Of a stretch of DNA of 64,000 nucleotides, positions 35,561-48,100 are shown one piece after another. Each line of letters begins with the position of its first letter. Within the stretch, counting starts at the first letter, position 1. Source of the stretch: Psoroptes ovis (taxonomy: Eukaryota; Arthropoda; Arachnida; Sarcoptiformes; Psoroptidae); contig PQWQ01000010.1 in assembly GCA_002943765.1 (NCBI GenBank), positions 436,501 to 500,500 on the forward strand, read 5' to 3'. Under the pieces are notes generated by a model that searched no databases, was not told the origin of the DNA, and worked only from the letters and a program-made list of their open reading frames with translations. Position numbers and translations under genes: made by a program.

Positions 35561-36217
35561 TATATCGTTTTAGTTATCAATGATCGTCATCGACCGTAAA
35601 TGATGACAAACATTTTATGTGTGTGTACATTGAAAGCTTAGCTCGAATATCCATAAATATATTCTCCGACCAAACAAACAAAAAAATATCCAATAGGGCT
35701 GCCAAATGAATGAATTTGTTTATTTATTTTTGATTTAATGGTGCTATAGTATTGGTGGTGGTGGTGATGATGATGATGGTGAGGATGATGTAGATTGCAT
35801 GTTGAATGAATTACAGGAATGTTCATCAATGATTCGTTCAATCTTCAAAGAATATGAAATAGTTTTGAAAATAGAATTCATTTGAATGTATTTTTGAAGA
35901 AAAATAAGAAAGAAATGATATTTTAAATAGAAAAAAAAATTTAATTATGATAATTATCATAATTATAGCCCTATTATTTAAAAATAGTCAAAAATACATC
36001 AAGGGATTCGAAATTAATTCGAACTAATTGATATTTAATTTAAAAAAGAATCCATTATCCATAGGCTTGTTATCAATTTTAATTGTTATTAGTTTTATTT
36101 TGAATGTTAATGTTTGTAAAATAATTTTAAAACTGACCAAAAATCCTTTTTTTTCCATTTTCAAATCAAAATTCAGAATTTCAACATTGCTCACAATTAT
36201 TATCGCCATCAATAATA

Positions 36218-38215
36218 ATGAATAATAATAATAATAATAAAAATAATCAACAATCTGAATTGATGATCATTGATCATCATCATCATCCGACAACATCAAA
36301 TATTCCATCATCATCATCACCATTATCATCTGTAACGGCAGCAACTGTTCAATCATCATCATCATCATCTCAATCATCTTTATCCGCAGTAAATATTGTT
36401 GAACAGCCAAATATGTCACCACAATCAGTGATTGATTCGGCATCAATAACACATAGTGCTATGACCAAAAATAAAAGATCATTAAAATTGAAATTAATGA
36501 TGCGTCGTCCAATCGATGTACTTGTTGACCAAGGAATACTACCTCGTAAGTGTTTTGATCTTGGTCATTTATCCAATTATTCTTTGATTAATTTTTCAAT
36601 TTTTCAAAATTCGAATAGCACCGAATTCATCGCCTTCATTCTATGAACAAAAACATCGCTTAGAAAGAGCGAAAACTGGTGATTATTTAAAACATAAAAT
36701 ACAACGACGTCCACAACGTGATGAACTTGTTCAACAGAATATCCTTGAAAAAGATGTATTCGATCCATCTTATTATGAACAAGAACGTAAACTTAAACGT
36801 GCACGTTTAGCTGATAATCTTAATGAACGATTATCACATCGTCCTGGTCCACTTGAGCTGATTAAAGGCAACATATTGCATGCTGATTTATCATTAGAAC
36901 AAGCAATCAAAGATGGACAAATAACATTCAAAAAAACATGTGAAGGTGAAATAATTAAAAATCCACCGAAAAGATTTGTGTTTGAAGAAGAAAGTAGTTC
37001 TGATTCATCTGTACAATCACCATCGATTAATATTAACCAACAGCAACAACCACCATTATTGCTATCAACAACAACAACAACACAATCATCACAACAATCT
37101 CAACAAACGTGCAATCGTTTGATAGCCGCCAACGCCCCATTTATTGTATCATCAAATATAACACCATCGGCTAGTATTGTTTCAATGCCAACAATTAATG
37201 AAACAAAAATTGAACAACAGCCATCAGCAAACGCTGTGATTCCGAACGCAACAACTGTATCATATATTGTAACCACAAATGTACTGCAACCAAATAATTC
37301 AACTGTTTTTATTACAACACAACCGGCTACAACAGCACCTGCACAATCATTTTTATCAGCTGATAATAGCAGAAGCAGCAATAATCATTTCCAACATCCA
37401 AACATTTTAGCAACGACCACGACGAATAATACTATACCAAATGGTCAAAATTATTGTCATGGACAATCGCTGATATCATCGCAATCACAACAGCCGAAGC
37501 AGCAGCAGCAGCAGTCAATCGTTAGTAATGATAATAAAATACATGGACAAGATACACAAATTGTACCGGTAAAAACTAAAACCAAAAAGGTGAAATCAAA
37601 ATCAACACCAAAAACACGTGTAATAAAATTTCATGAATATACTGGACCACCAAATATGAATGGTAATAATCGTAATAGTCAAAACAATAGCAGTAATAAA
37701 CCACAATCAGATTCAATTACGACCAATTCTAATAATGCTAATAATAACAATAATGGTGATGATTCAGTAGAAACATCATATGAATTATTACTGAAACAGC
37801 AGCAATTAATATTGCAATGGCAATTGGAATCGCAGCAACAACAGCAACAGCAGCAACAACAACAACAACCTGCAAATAATCATCGTAAAAATAAATCAAT
37901 TTCACCTGTTTCAAAAGTTTGTACAAGTTTATTCCATTTTAATCATGATGAATTAATTGATTAATTGTATTCCGTACTTTTAGAATGATCAAGAACACAA
38001 ATCCAATAGCCTTAGTGTCATGAATTCGAATGCTGCGAACAACAATAATAATGATAATAATAATAATGCTGTAAGCAATAAAACGGAATCAAATAATACG
38101 ACGCCTATGGCAACATTTATTGATCCAAACGGATTGATCACTACAACAATCAACGATAATAAGAGTAATAATAATAATAAAACTAATGATAATAAGTGTT
38201 TGATAAATGTTTCGC

Positions 38216-38248
<33 letters not shown>

Positions 38249-40919
38249 CTAAAAATAATAAAAAAGAAGATTTGAAAATGAGTCAACAACAACAAGCTCA
38301 GCAACATTCTCATCAACAGCAGCAGCAACAGCAACAACAACTAGCGCAACAAAATCAAAGCCAACAGCAGCAGCAATCAAAATCAATACGTATGATCAAT
38401 AATCCAATACAAAAAAGTTTGAGTATGTCAAATGTGAAGAAAATCATTTCGAAATTAGAAGATATGAAAGTTAGTGATTTGAAAGCTGAATTAAAGAAAC
38501 GTAATTTGCCAGTATCTGGAGCTAAACAACAGCTGATTGAAAGATTGAAACCATTTTCCGATTCATTAGTGAATGGCTGCAATTTATATGTGACACAAAA
38601 TAATTTAAATAATTCTGATTCATCATTGAATATAATTGCGAATAATAATAATAAAAAATTTCCACCGCAGCAAACAACAACATTACAGCAGCCAACAGCA
38701 AGAGATTTCGTGCTACTCGCAACTACAAATCCTGGCTCAAATAGCTTGAATGAACCGGTTACAATTTTGAATGCAACACCATCATCGAATTTAGCCATGG
38801 ATGGTACCGCAACATTGACGATTCCAATTGGACAAACAGCATTTATACCGACTGCACAATATCAATTTCTTCCATCAAATTTGACGGCGAATAATTTTCT
38901 TATCAGTGCCGCACCACCGCAGCCGACGGCAGGCGGTCAATCAACTAATGTTGATTCAAATACGATGACAATTGTTACGGCACTGCCACGTACAATTCAA
39001 TTAGCACAACTTGCACCGCCGGATACATCTTCATTGAATTTTGGTTCAGCGATTGTTCCGGCAAACACTGCCAAATTATTGAGCATTGGACAAAATAATG
39101 TTAGTCCATTATTTCATCAGCTACTTCTGTATCCACCTGCAGCGACCATTATTAATTCGAATGTAAATACAAAAAATAATGCCGCCACAACTACTACTAA
39201 TGAGCTTACACAGCACCAACAATTTCAGCCACAACGTTCTAATTCATTACCACTTAATTCATTGCATCCACTGCAAAGGTATAGTTTCACAATGTTTCTG
39301 TTTGTTTAACAAATAATTCAATTTGTTTTTCCGAATAATTTAGAAACACATCATTACCATTGATAGTCAATCAAATGCCAATCGATAATACAACAAAGAA
39401 TACCAACAACAATATTAACCAACAAGTTATCAGTATAAATGGAAATAATAATAATAATAAAATTATTGAAAATAAAATTTCCGAAGTTAATGTCAAGAAT
39501 AAAAACTCGCCAATTACTCAAATCAATGGAATCAATCCTATTTCTCATAATAAAACAACAAATAATGATGATCAAAAATCTATAATTAATGATAAGAATA
39601 TTCTAACTACAAATTTACAATCAAATCAAATTGATACAATATCAAAACATCAAAATTTCTTGGTTGAAACTTGTGATGTTAATCAAAATAATAATAGCAG
39701 CAGCAGCAATAATAATGAAAAGACTAATAATAATAATATGAACAATATTAATGATAATCCTAGCGATAATAGTAATAATAATAATTCGACAACAGCAGCA
39801 GCAACAAATTCAGCGCAACAAGCGCAACCAGATTCAACATCAAACATTGATTTTGATGATTTTATACTTAATTTTGATGATTTGAATGGTTTGGATGATA
39901 TTCAGTCGCAGCCCGACCAGTCGCAACCACCACCACCATCTTCATTATCATCATCATCATCGATGATGAAAACAAATATCCGAGATGATGGTCTTATTGA
40001 TTTTAATGATAATTGGCTGCTGACAGATTATACATTTACAAATGATAATGAATCGAATTCATCATATATGCAAACTAATACGGATAAATCGACAATGAAT
40101 CAAGTGGCTAATGCTCATAATGATATGACAACATTGAATTCAAATACATCCACTGCAGATCAAATGTTTCTTGATCAAATCTTTGATATAACATCGCAGC
40201 AACAACAGCAGCAGCAACAGCAACAACAACAACATTCAAATAATCAAATAAACGACACAATTTTTTCAACACAAACAATGGACCATAATAATTTGAATGA
40301 TTTATTAAATAATAATAATAACACCAGTATCAATTCGAATAATATTAATAATAATCAACCATCGCAACAACAACAACAACAAACGACCATGAATTTATTC
40401 GATTATCAAAAATACAATAATTATAATAATATCAATAATTATCAAATAAATCCATTACAACATTCATCAACATCATCATCGGCGATATCATCTTGTTCAA
40501 CCGCTACACCGACATCATCATCATCATGTTCATCACTGTCATCAATTGGTATTCTAATGAATGGAAATCATAATAATAATAATAATAATTTCGATTCGAA
40601 TCTTTTGAATAATAATCTTATCAATAATAATAATAATAACCTCAACATTAATAATTCGAATCATCATTATTCATCATTATCATCAATCGATAATTTAAAT
40701 GATTTATTTTTCAATGATAATAATAATATCAATTATAATAATAATCATCATACATCGAATCATATTAATTTACAAAATGATGATGATTTAAGTAAAACAA
40801 CATTTGATTTTACAACATATCAATTGTTTGATAATCATACAAATAATTTAAATTCAAATAATGTTTCAAACATCAATAATAATATGGCGGCAACAGGACG
40901 ATTAGATTTTGCCGCTTAG
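36218..40919 (+). CDS. Mrtf: Myocardin-related transcription factor (MRTF/MAL)
   Basis: Four exons: 36218-36545 (perhaps from 36177), 36619-37916, 37984-39278 and 39344-40919, about 1,498 aa. Three RPEL actin-binding motifs are present: a degenerate first (RRPIDVLVDQGILP) and canonical second and third (RRPQRDELVQQNIL, HRPGPLELIKGNIL), with basic KLKRARLADNLNERL between. Then comes a KVKSKSTPKTRVIKFHEYTG block similar to the MRTF basic region, a Gln-rich region, and the SAP domain (LEDMKVSDLKAELKKRNLPV, SGAKQQLIERL) in exon 3. The C-terminus is Asn-rich with an acidic IDFDDFILNFDDLNGLDD stretch fitting an activation domain. Family knowledge: G-actin holds MRTF in the cytoplasm, and its loss lets MRTF activate SRF targets. 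No leucine zipper was seen. Exon 2 uses a GTTTGT donor. Confidence 0.93.
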
Positions 40920-41289
40920 TAGTGTTCATTCAATGTGTGCAATCTTTGAAATTAAATATTTTTTCGAATGATGATATTATCAATTGATTGATAATTATTT
41001 AAAATTATCTGTTGATTTTTTCTGCCTTTCATTCAAAACAAAAACACACCACCAACAACAACATATACACAGTCATACATTACTCATATATCACTACACA
41101 TTGATTGAAATGCATTTATGATTCACTGATTATTATTATTATTCGTTCATTCATTCATTTTATTTATTTTTTTGTTAAATTTCTTTGAAATAAAAATAAA
41201 AATTTGTTTTGATTTTTTTTTCGAATGAAAATACAATAAAATTTCAATTAAATCCTTTGAAATTCATTGAAATTCATGATTAATTGAAA
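40920..41289. other. Intergenic between MRTF and triokinase
   Basis: 370 bp, A/T-rich, ATT run near 41130-41142 and T-rich tract before the triokinase start. No coding signal. Confidence 0.4.
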
Positions 41290-44200
41290 ATGGATAATTG
41301 TCAAAGTGGCCGAAATAATGCCAAGTATTTGATTAATTCGATCGAAACAAATATTCGTGATCATTTGATCGGTTTAGCTCGCACCAATCAATCGTTACAA
41401 TACGTATCGAGCTGTGATGCTATCATACGTAAAGATATCGGTCAATTATGTGCCAATGGTCAAGTATTGTTGATTAGTGGTGGTAAGTAAAATTCTGGTG
41501 TTAAGATAACGCTTTGGTTATTCAAAAAAAATTTTTTTCCCGAAATTCATGCAGTGAAGCTGCCATTCAAATTCAAAGTTTTTTTCAAAATTTTGTTTAA
41601 TTTAAAATAAATTGCACAGGTGGAGCTGGTCATGAACCAATGTTTGCCGGTTTTGTTGGCCATAATCAACTTACAGCTGCAATTTCTGGCTCATATTTTG
41701 CTTCACCATCAAGTGGTTCAATCATTAGGTTGTTTGAACAAATAGTTCCGAATAAGCAGGCATCAATTTTATTGATACAAGCAAATTATACTGGTGATCG
41801 GTTAAATTTTGGTCTGGCAAATGAATATCTAAAATCGCATGGTTATCAGAACGTACAATGTTTTATATTCGGTGATGATTTAGTGCCTTTGCTTATGGAC
41901 CGAAATGATGCAGATTATCGTAATCTAAGAAATAAACGTCGTGGTTTAGCCGGTATATTATTTGTTCATCGTATAGCCGGTATATTGGCTGAACGTGGGA
42001 AAAATTTGATTGAAATAAGCGAATATTTGAATCGAATATCAAATTTAATATTTACATATTCAATTAGTCTGAGTTCAGCCGATATAATTGGTCATGGTCG
42101 ATCGTTTCAATTGAAAGCGAATGAAATTGAAATCGGTTTAGGTGTACATGGTGAATCCGGTATACGTAAACATCGATTATTGTCAGCTACGGAAACAGTT
42201 GAATTGATTTTAGCTGAAATGATTGGTTATTTAGATCAAAATGGAATACTTGATAAATATCAACGTAAAGTTGTCGTATTAATCAATAATCTTGGTGGTT
42301 TAATAACAATGGAAATGAATATAATTAAAAATGAAATTATTCAACAATTAATGACTGATTATCGTGTTGAAATTGAACGTGTATACGCTGGTACTCATTT
42401 CACATCATTCAATATGAAAGGTTTTTCGCTAACATTATTCATTATTGATAATGATGATATTATCGATATTTTGGATGAATTTGATTCCGAAAATCGCGAT
42501 TCGTATCAAGTAAATCATGATTATATGTTCAATTCGAATAAATCATTCGAATTATCGACCGAAATCAATTCAAATGACCGATTTAAACAATTTTTTATTC
42601 GGCAAATTTGTACAACAAATGTTTATAATGATTGTTTGATGAATGCATGTCAAACTATTGTAAGTAATTGTGTAATAATTTTGGACACATAAATCACTTT
42701 GATTTATTTATTTATTCCAATATTAAAATCATAGATTAAATATGAATTCGAATTAAATCGATTAGATGAAACAGTTGGTGATTCGGATTGTGGTTCAACG
42801 CTATCGTCGATTGCTAAATTAATTCTGCAACAAATGAATAGTGGCGATGGTAAGTAATTGAAAGATTTTGAAAATATCGATTATAAAAAATTATTTCAAT
42901 TTAAAATCAATCAAAAAATATAGAGCTACAATCATTTGATAAATTATCGAAATCGCTCATAAATAGCCAAATTGGTGGCACAAGTGGTGCTATTTATTCA
43001 ATATTATTTACATCGGCAAATAATTTTTTGATTAATCAATTCAATTCCGTTGATATTAATATCGATAATAATAATGATAATAATAATCGATTATTATTAA
43101 TCAAAAATTTTTGGCTCAATTTACTGGAATATTGTTCGTCGAAAATAAGTTATTATGGCGGTGCTAACATCGGTGATCGATCAATGATTGGTAAGTATTA
43201 GCAAATTATCTCGAATAATTTCAATTTTAAACATTTTTTCAAATACTCAAACCATTGATGGATTGAGTCAAAATTGATTGATAATTTGATTTTGAGTGAT
43301 TTTTTGGCCGAGGAAAACAAAGAGAAAAAAGTTTTGTTTTGCCCGATTAATTTACTCGAATAGATAACAAAGATGTTCATCAGAGAAATACAATTAAAGT
43401 GTTGTGTACAAGGAAAAATGACTGAAATTTTTCAAGAAAAATTTAAGAATTTCAAAATTTTTAAGAAAGTTTTCTTTGAAAATTAAGGAAAATTTCCTTC
43501 CGATACTTTCAAATGAAAGATTTTCAAGTCAAAACTTTGAAAAACTTCTTTTTTTTGAACATTTGAATCATTTGTATATCTACCCATTTATTGATAAGTA
43601 AATTATTATTATTACTGTTCCATAGAAAGAATAAATAATTTAATGATTACAATCTAAGAAAGAGAAATTATTATTTCTTTTAAAATTTTTATTTTATTTT
43701 ATTTCAAATTCAAAGAAAATGAATGACTTTTAATGAATGAAAAAAGGAAAATTTTTTTAAATACATTTTCATCCTTTGAATACTAAAAATCAAAATAATT
43801 CATTTCTCCAAAAAAAAAATCATTCATGCAAATCTCGGGCCAATGTGATGCATTAAAATCAAATGGCTTCGTGGGCCATTTCGGCATCGATGTTGATGCA
43901 ACGAAAGCCAATGACAAAATCAGCGAATTTTGCTGCAGAATATTTAAAATTTTCCTCGAAATTAACTTGAATCAAAGAAAAAATTAAATTATTCTTAAAA
44001 TGTAAGAAAAAATGATTTGAATATTGATGATCAAGATGATGATGATAATGGATAATCATCAATATTAATGATTATAATAATAATCATGATCAACAATATC
44101 AACAATTTTACTGAGAAACTTAGCCAAAAACTTTTGAATAAATGATTCGATTGTCAGATTGATAGCCGGCCGGTTGATTCATTATTGATGAATGAAGTGA

Positions 44201-45777
44201 TAATCATTAATGGTCATGACCCTTTGAAACTCGTTAATTTGAGGTCAGTTATTTCAAAGATCAAGTATTAAGCCTGATATTCATGGATTGCATGTGTCGA
44301 GTCATTTTCAATTCAATATTGTTATATTTATTCAGTTCAATATTATTCTTGTGTCTATTTTCAATCAATTTTCAATTCAATTTTTCAATTTTCATCATTT
44401 TTTTAAACCCCACCACCACCACCCTTATACCACGCAGATGGTCTCAATGGAATTATTATTGGTTTGAAAAAAATTTCAGTTGATCATGATCGTAATGTTG
44501 ATTACGATGTTAACGACATGATAAAACAATTGATGATTATTGCCGAATCGACTTGGTTTCAAGCAAGTAAGTTTATTTGTAAAATTTTTTAAACAAAATG
44601 AATCAAATTGATCAATACATTCACATACAGACAATGCCACAGCCAATTCAGTCATAGTCATTCAATTCAATTTAGTCATATTTTCTGTCGAATGTTGAAT
44701 GAATGTGAATTTGTTGATTTTGAAACCAAAGAAAAAATAATTTCTCATGAGATTTTCCAACAACATACACAGATGCAAACAAACCGATAGACACTCAATG
44801 TGAAATATTTTAAATATAATAGGCTGTCCGAAAAGTTCTGGTCGGTTTTCATGAGCAACTCTGCATTGATTAAGCGTGATGTACTTTTCGGACAGCCTAA
44901 TTTTTCTAATAATTTCAATGATGATGATGACAATCATTCAAAATATTGATGTTGTGAATCACATTGAAAGATGATTGGCAATATTTTTCGTTGTTGTTGT
45001 TTTCCACCCCCCTAAAGACCTTTAGTCGATAAGAATAAATACAAATAATAGAAACATTTACAAAGTAAATATATCGATGACAATCATCGTTTATCATCAT
45101 CGATTCTCAATGCTTGAATTCGATGCAATGAATGAATGAATAAATAGATGAGCAAACACTGAATACAAACATGAATATATGTTGGTTATTACCAATGAAT
45201 CAATCTATTTTTTTTGGTTAGTTTGGAAGGAAATATTTATATTTGATAGATTATTCTTATTCTACCGATGAGTATTATTTAAATTTTTCACTACGAATTC
45301 AATGAATCATTGATTTGAAAGATTCTTGAAGTTGAATATTCCTAGTTTCAATTCAATTCATTCGATTCATGATTGATTATTTGATTGATTGATTCGTTTA
45401 TGCTCTCTGATTCATTCATTCGATTCGTTGATTCATTGATTCATACACACAGAACATAATTGATCATTATTTTCAATTCGATTAATCAAATTTGATGGCG
45501 TTATTTTATTTTATTTTACACTTATTTCTTCTTCCATCTTTGATTGTCACTGATGATAGAATCAACATCAAAAATGGTAGCCAAAGTTGGACGTGCTTCA
45601 ATGGTAAATCGGCAATTAATTGTTCGACCTGATTCGGGTGCCATTGCTATTGCTATTTGGTCGCAAGCAATTATCGATGTATTAATTAATCGTTTAATTG
45701 AGAAAAATGCCGAACAATTATTTGATTATGAAACAATGAACAGCATTGGAAAACAAATGAAGGAAATATTCAATTGA
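41290..45777 (+). CDS. TKFC: Triokinase/FMN cyclase (dihydroxyacetone kinase)
   Basis: Six exons: 41290-41482, 41620-42659, 42735-42849, 42924-43190, 44438-44566 and 45560-45777, all in phase, 653 aa. The DhaK half shows SGGGAGHEPMFAGF, NYTGDRLNFGLANE, GLAGILFVHRIAGILAE and GLGVHGESGIRKH, which contains the His that binds dihydroxyacetone covalently. The DhaL half shows DSDCGSTL (Mg-ATP Asp pair), GGTSGAIYSI, YYGGANIGDRSMIDGL and VGRASMVNR. Family knowledge: it phosphorylates dihydroxyacetone and glyceraldehyde in fructose catabolism and can release cyclic FMN from FAD. The linker between halves is longer than in mammals (575 aa total there). Introns 4 (1,247 nt) and 5 (993 nt) are far longer than the 70-140 nt of the others. 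Confidence 0.94.
43859..43965 (-). other. Possible nested exon or gene fragment in triokinase intron 4
   Basis: A roughly 100-bp island with balanced base composition in otherwise 75-80% A/T intron sequence. On the minus strand it starts right after an acceptor with a good T-rich tract (TTTGATTCAAG) and reads 34 codons to TGA, with residues KYSAAKFADFVIGF and RCINIDAEMAHEAI. G/C-ending codons (GTC, GGC, TGC, ATC, GCC) are unusually frequent. The plus strand also has a short ATG frame here. I do not recognise the protein. A terminal exon of a nested gene, or a fragment of a foreign or duplicated gene, are both possible. Confidence 0.3.
44819..44900 (-). mobile_element. Mariner-like MITE copy 2, inside triokinase intron 5
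   Basis: Terminal inverted repeats TAGGCTGTCCGAAAAGTTC and TACTTTTCGGACAGCCTAA. The inner arms are swapped relative to the copy at 35481, so it lies in the opposite orientation. A TA precedes it, but the right-hand TA is not preserved. The 993-nt host intron is unusually long for this gene. Confidence 0.85.
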
Positions 45778-46959
45778 AAATTGACATTTTTCCATTGATC
45801 AATAAATCAATGAATGAAGTACAAAAATTCAAATTTATTATTCAAAATAATATTAGCCTAGAATATCCTCAGAATATCAATATCAGAAACTTGAAAATTG
45901 ACTCAATAATAATGAACACATTTCAAATATGCATTAATCATTTCATAAAGACTATTGTTTCAATTCATTCATTCAATTCATTTTTTTCCTCGTTGTTTTT
46001 GATCTCAAAGCGATCAAATGCATCAATATCATCTTTATTATTATCATTATTATTTATTAATCAACAGTAAGTGTCAAATTGTTACCATTATTTCATGCAA
46101 TTTTTTCTGCATAATTATTCAAATATTATTCCGTATATCTTACCCGAGAATAGATTCAGTCTTAAATACTTCAAAAAAGCGAATAATATTACATTGAAAT
46201 ATACAAAGACCCTCTAAAGAAAAGTGACTGCTGATGAACAAAAATTAGCAAGTCAAATTTGTTCAAATTTTGTAGAGAAATTCAAATTTCAATTCCATTG
46301 TAGAAAATTCCATAGGAATTTCCATTGAAAAAGTAGAGAATAAATTCATTTATTTTTAATTGAATTTATGTTCATTTTAATTTTTTTCCAGCTGTCTTAG
46401 CCATAGCCCTTATTCTTTGGGCTCCTCCACACTCATCTCAATAGCATTTACCCTCTGTTCATTTTTCATAAAAATAAAAAATTCTTCCATACCAAACATT
46501 GATCAATGGTTCAATCCTCAAATTCAATTCATTCTTTCGTTCAATGAATGATTGATTTACATACATTTTTTTCATTTTCAAATGAATTTTTCAAAGAATT
46601 TCAAGAATTGAAAAAAATTTTTGCTTCGCTTGGCTAAAATATAGACATATGCACACACAATAGACACACACAGATTGGCAGCTGGTCAAAAATTTGATAC
46701 AAATTGATACAATTTGAACACCAGCATCAACAATGACAACTACGACATTGACAAGTGAACAATTTACATCAAATTGAATCAATTTGAAATGTATTTGAAA
46801 TGATTGAATACAGATGAAAATTGTCGGCAAAAATTTTCGTACAAACATTTTACCAAACAATAATCAAGCATTTGTGATCGATCGATGAATGATCAATCGA
46901 AAAAATTGACAAAAATTTCAAAAATAATTCAATTTCAATTTTGAATTATTAACAAATCA

Positions 46960-46996
46960 ATGCATCAACACCAACAACAACAACAACAATACCAAG
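46960..46996 (+). other. Possible first coding or leader exon with strong donor
   Basis: ATG CAT CAA CAC, then a CAA run, TAC CAA G, followed at once by GTAAGCG. It would encode MHQHQQQQQQYQ and end in phase 1. The only downstream plus-strand gene in reach is the chaoptin-like one, which has its own signal peptide at 57076. This is therefore more likely a leader exon or a chance match. Confidence 0.2.
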
Positions 46997-47588
46997 GTAA
47001 GCGATATAATAAATTGATTATTAAATTACTATAAACTATTAGTGTTTTATATTGTAGAAGAAGAAACAAACTAAAATTATTTTACACATGATTATCATCA
47101 TTTTTGTGTTTTTTCTCGCGCATAAATGACCAATTTGTCAGTGTATGTGTGTGTGAAATCTATACATCTGTATTTAATGTATTTAAATGTTAGTCAGATG
47201 CAAGAAATGTAAGAAAAATTCAAGCAAATCATAATCAAATCATTGAAATCATCGAATGATTGAATCATTGAAATGATTGAAATTGTTGAATTTGAAATAA
47301 ATCATAGAAATTGAAACAAATCATTTAGTAATAATAATCATTCCGAAATAATCACTCAATAATCATAATCATTACATTGAATTGCAAGCATTATGTATCA
47401 TACATTTTCATTTTTGTTTTTTTGTTTGAAATAGATGCATCAATGAACATTCATCGATTCATTGATTCATTCATTCATTTCAATTTTAATGTGTATTCAA
47501 GTAAAAATAAAAATATTAAGAAATGAAACATTATAAAGTATATTTCAATTCAGAAATTCAATTCATTTGATTTATTATTTATTATGTA

Positions 47589-47668
47589 TTAGGCTGTCCG
47601 GAAAGTTCTGGCCAATTTTCATAAGCGACTTTATCGATTAAGCGGAATGAACTTTTCGGACAACCTAA
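47589..47668 (-). mobile_element. Mariner-like MITE copy 3 with intact TA target duplication
   Basis: Exactly 80 bp, TTAGGCTGTCCGGAAAGTTC at the left and TGAACTTTTCGGACAACCTAA at the right, with TA on both sides. The orientation is the same as the copy at 44819, and its centre contains ATTTTCATAAGCGACT and GATTAAGCGGAATGA. Confidence 0.88.
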
Positions 47669-48081
47669 TATTTTTTGAATTGAATTGAGAAAAACATGAA
47701 TTTGTTCTCATAGAATTTATTTATTCTTTTTTCACGACTAATTCTTATTCTAATTCAATCTTTATTTCACGTATTTCAATGTGTTGTTGTACACACCAGT
47801 GTCGAACATCATCGAAAAGAATTACAGTCCCAAAAAAAAAAAAATTTCAATGCCAGAATCTCTCTCTGTGAATCGACAGACCAGAATTTCTGGTCGTGGT
47901 GAACTGTGTATACAAAAAACAGAAAAAAAAACACGCGACACATTGGATTCTTCTGATCCGTTATTCAGTACTGAGCTCTGAATTTTGCTTTGATTTCGGT
48001 ACGTTTGATTAATTCATCGAAATTTCGGTTACACGCACATAGAAATACTTTGAAACTCTAGCCAAAAGCTTTATTCTTCCA

Positions 48082-48100
48082 GTCTCTCTCTCTCTCTCTC
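48082..48100. repeat. CT dinucleotide microsatellite
   Basis: Nine uninterrupted CT/TC units next to further short CT tracts (48130-48141). This lies within a stretch of 47.8-48.9 kb that is slightly less A/T-rich than its flanks. Confidence 0.8.

Noticed and set aside
46381..46440. Short hydrophobic frame after an acceptor-like TTTTTTTCCAG
   Set aside because: Only about 17 codons before a stop, no partner exon was found, and there is no known motif.
46500..46525. GGTTCAATCC as a second tRNA B-box candidate
   Set aside because: No cloverleaf can be drawn around it and there is no A box at the right spacing.
47781..47981. 66-codon frame with Lys/Ser/Arg-rich residues
   Set aside because: It begins at a non-conserved start, depends on a poly-A run, and has no similarity I can name. 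Leader-exon or noncoding sequence is simpler.
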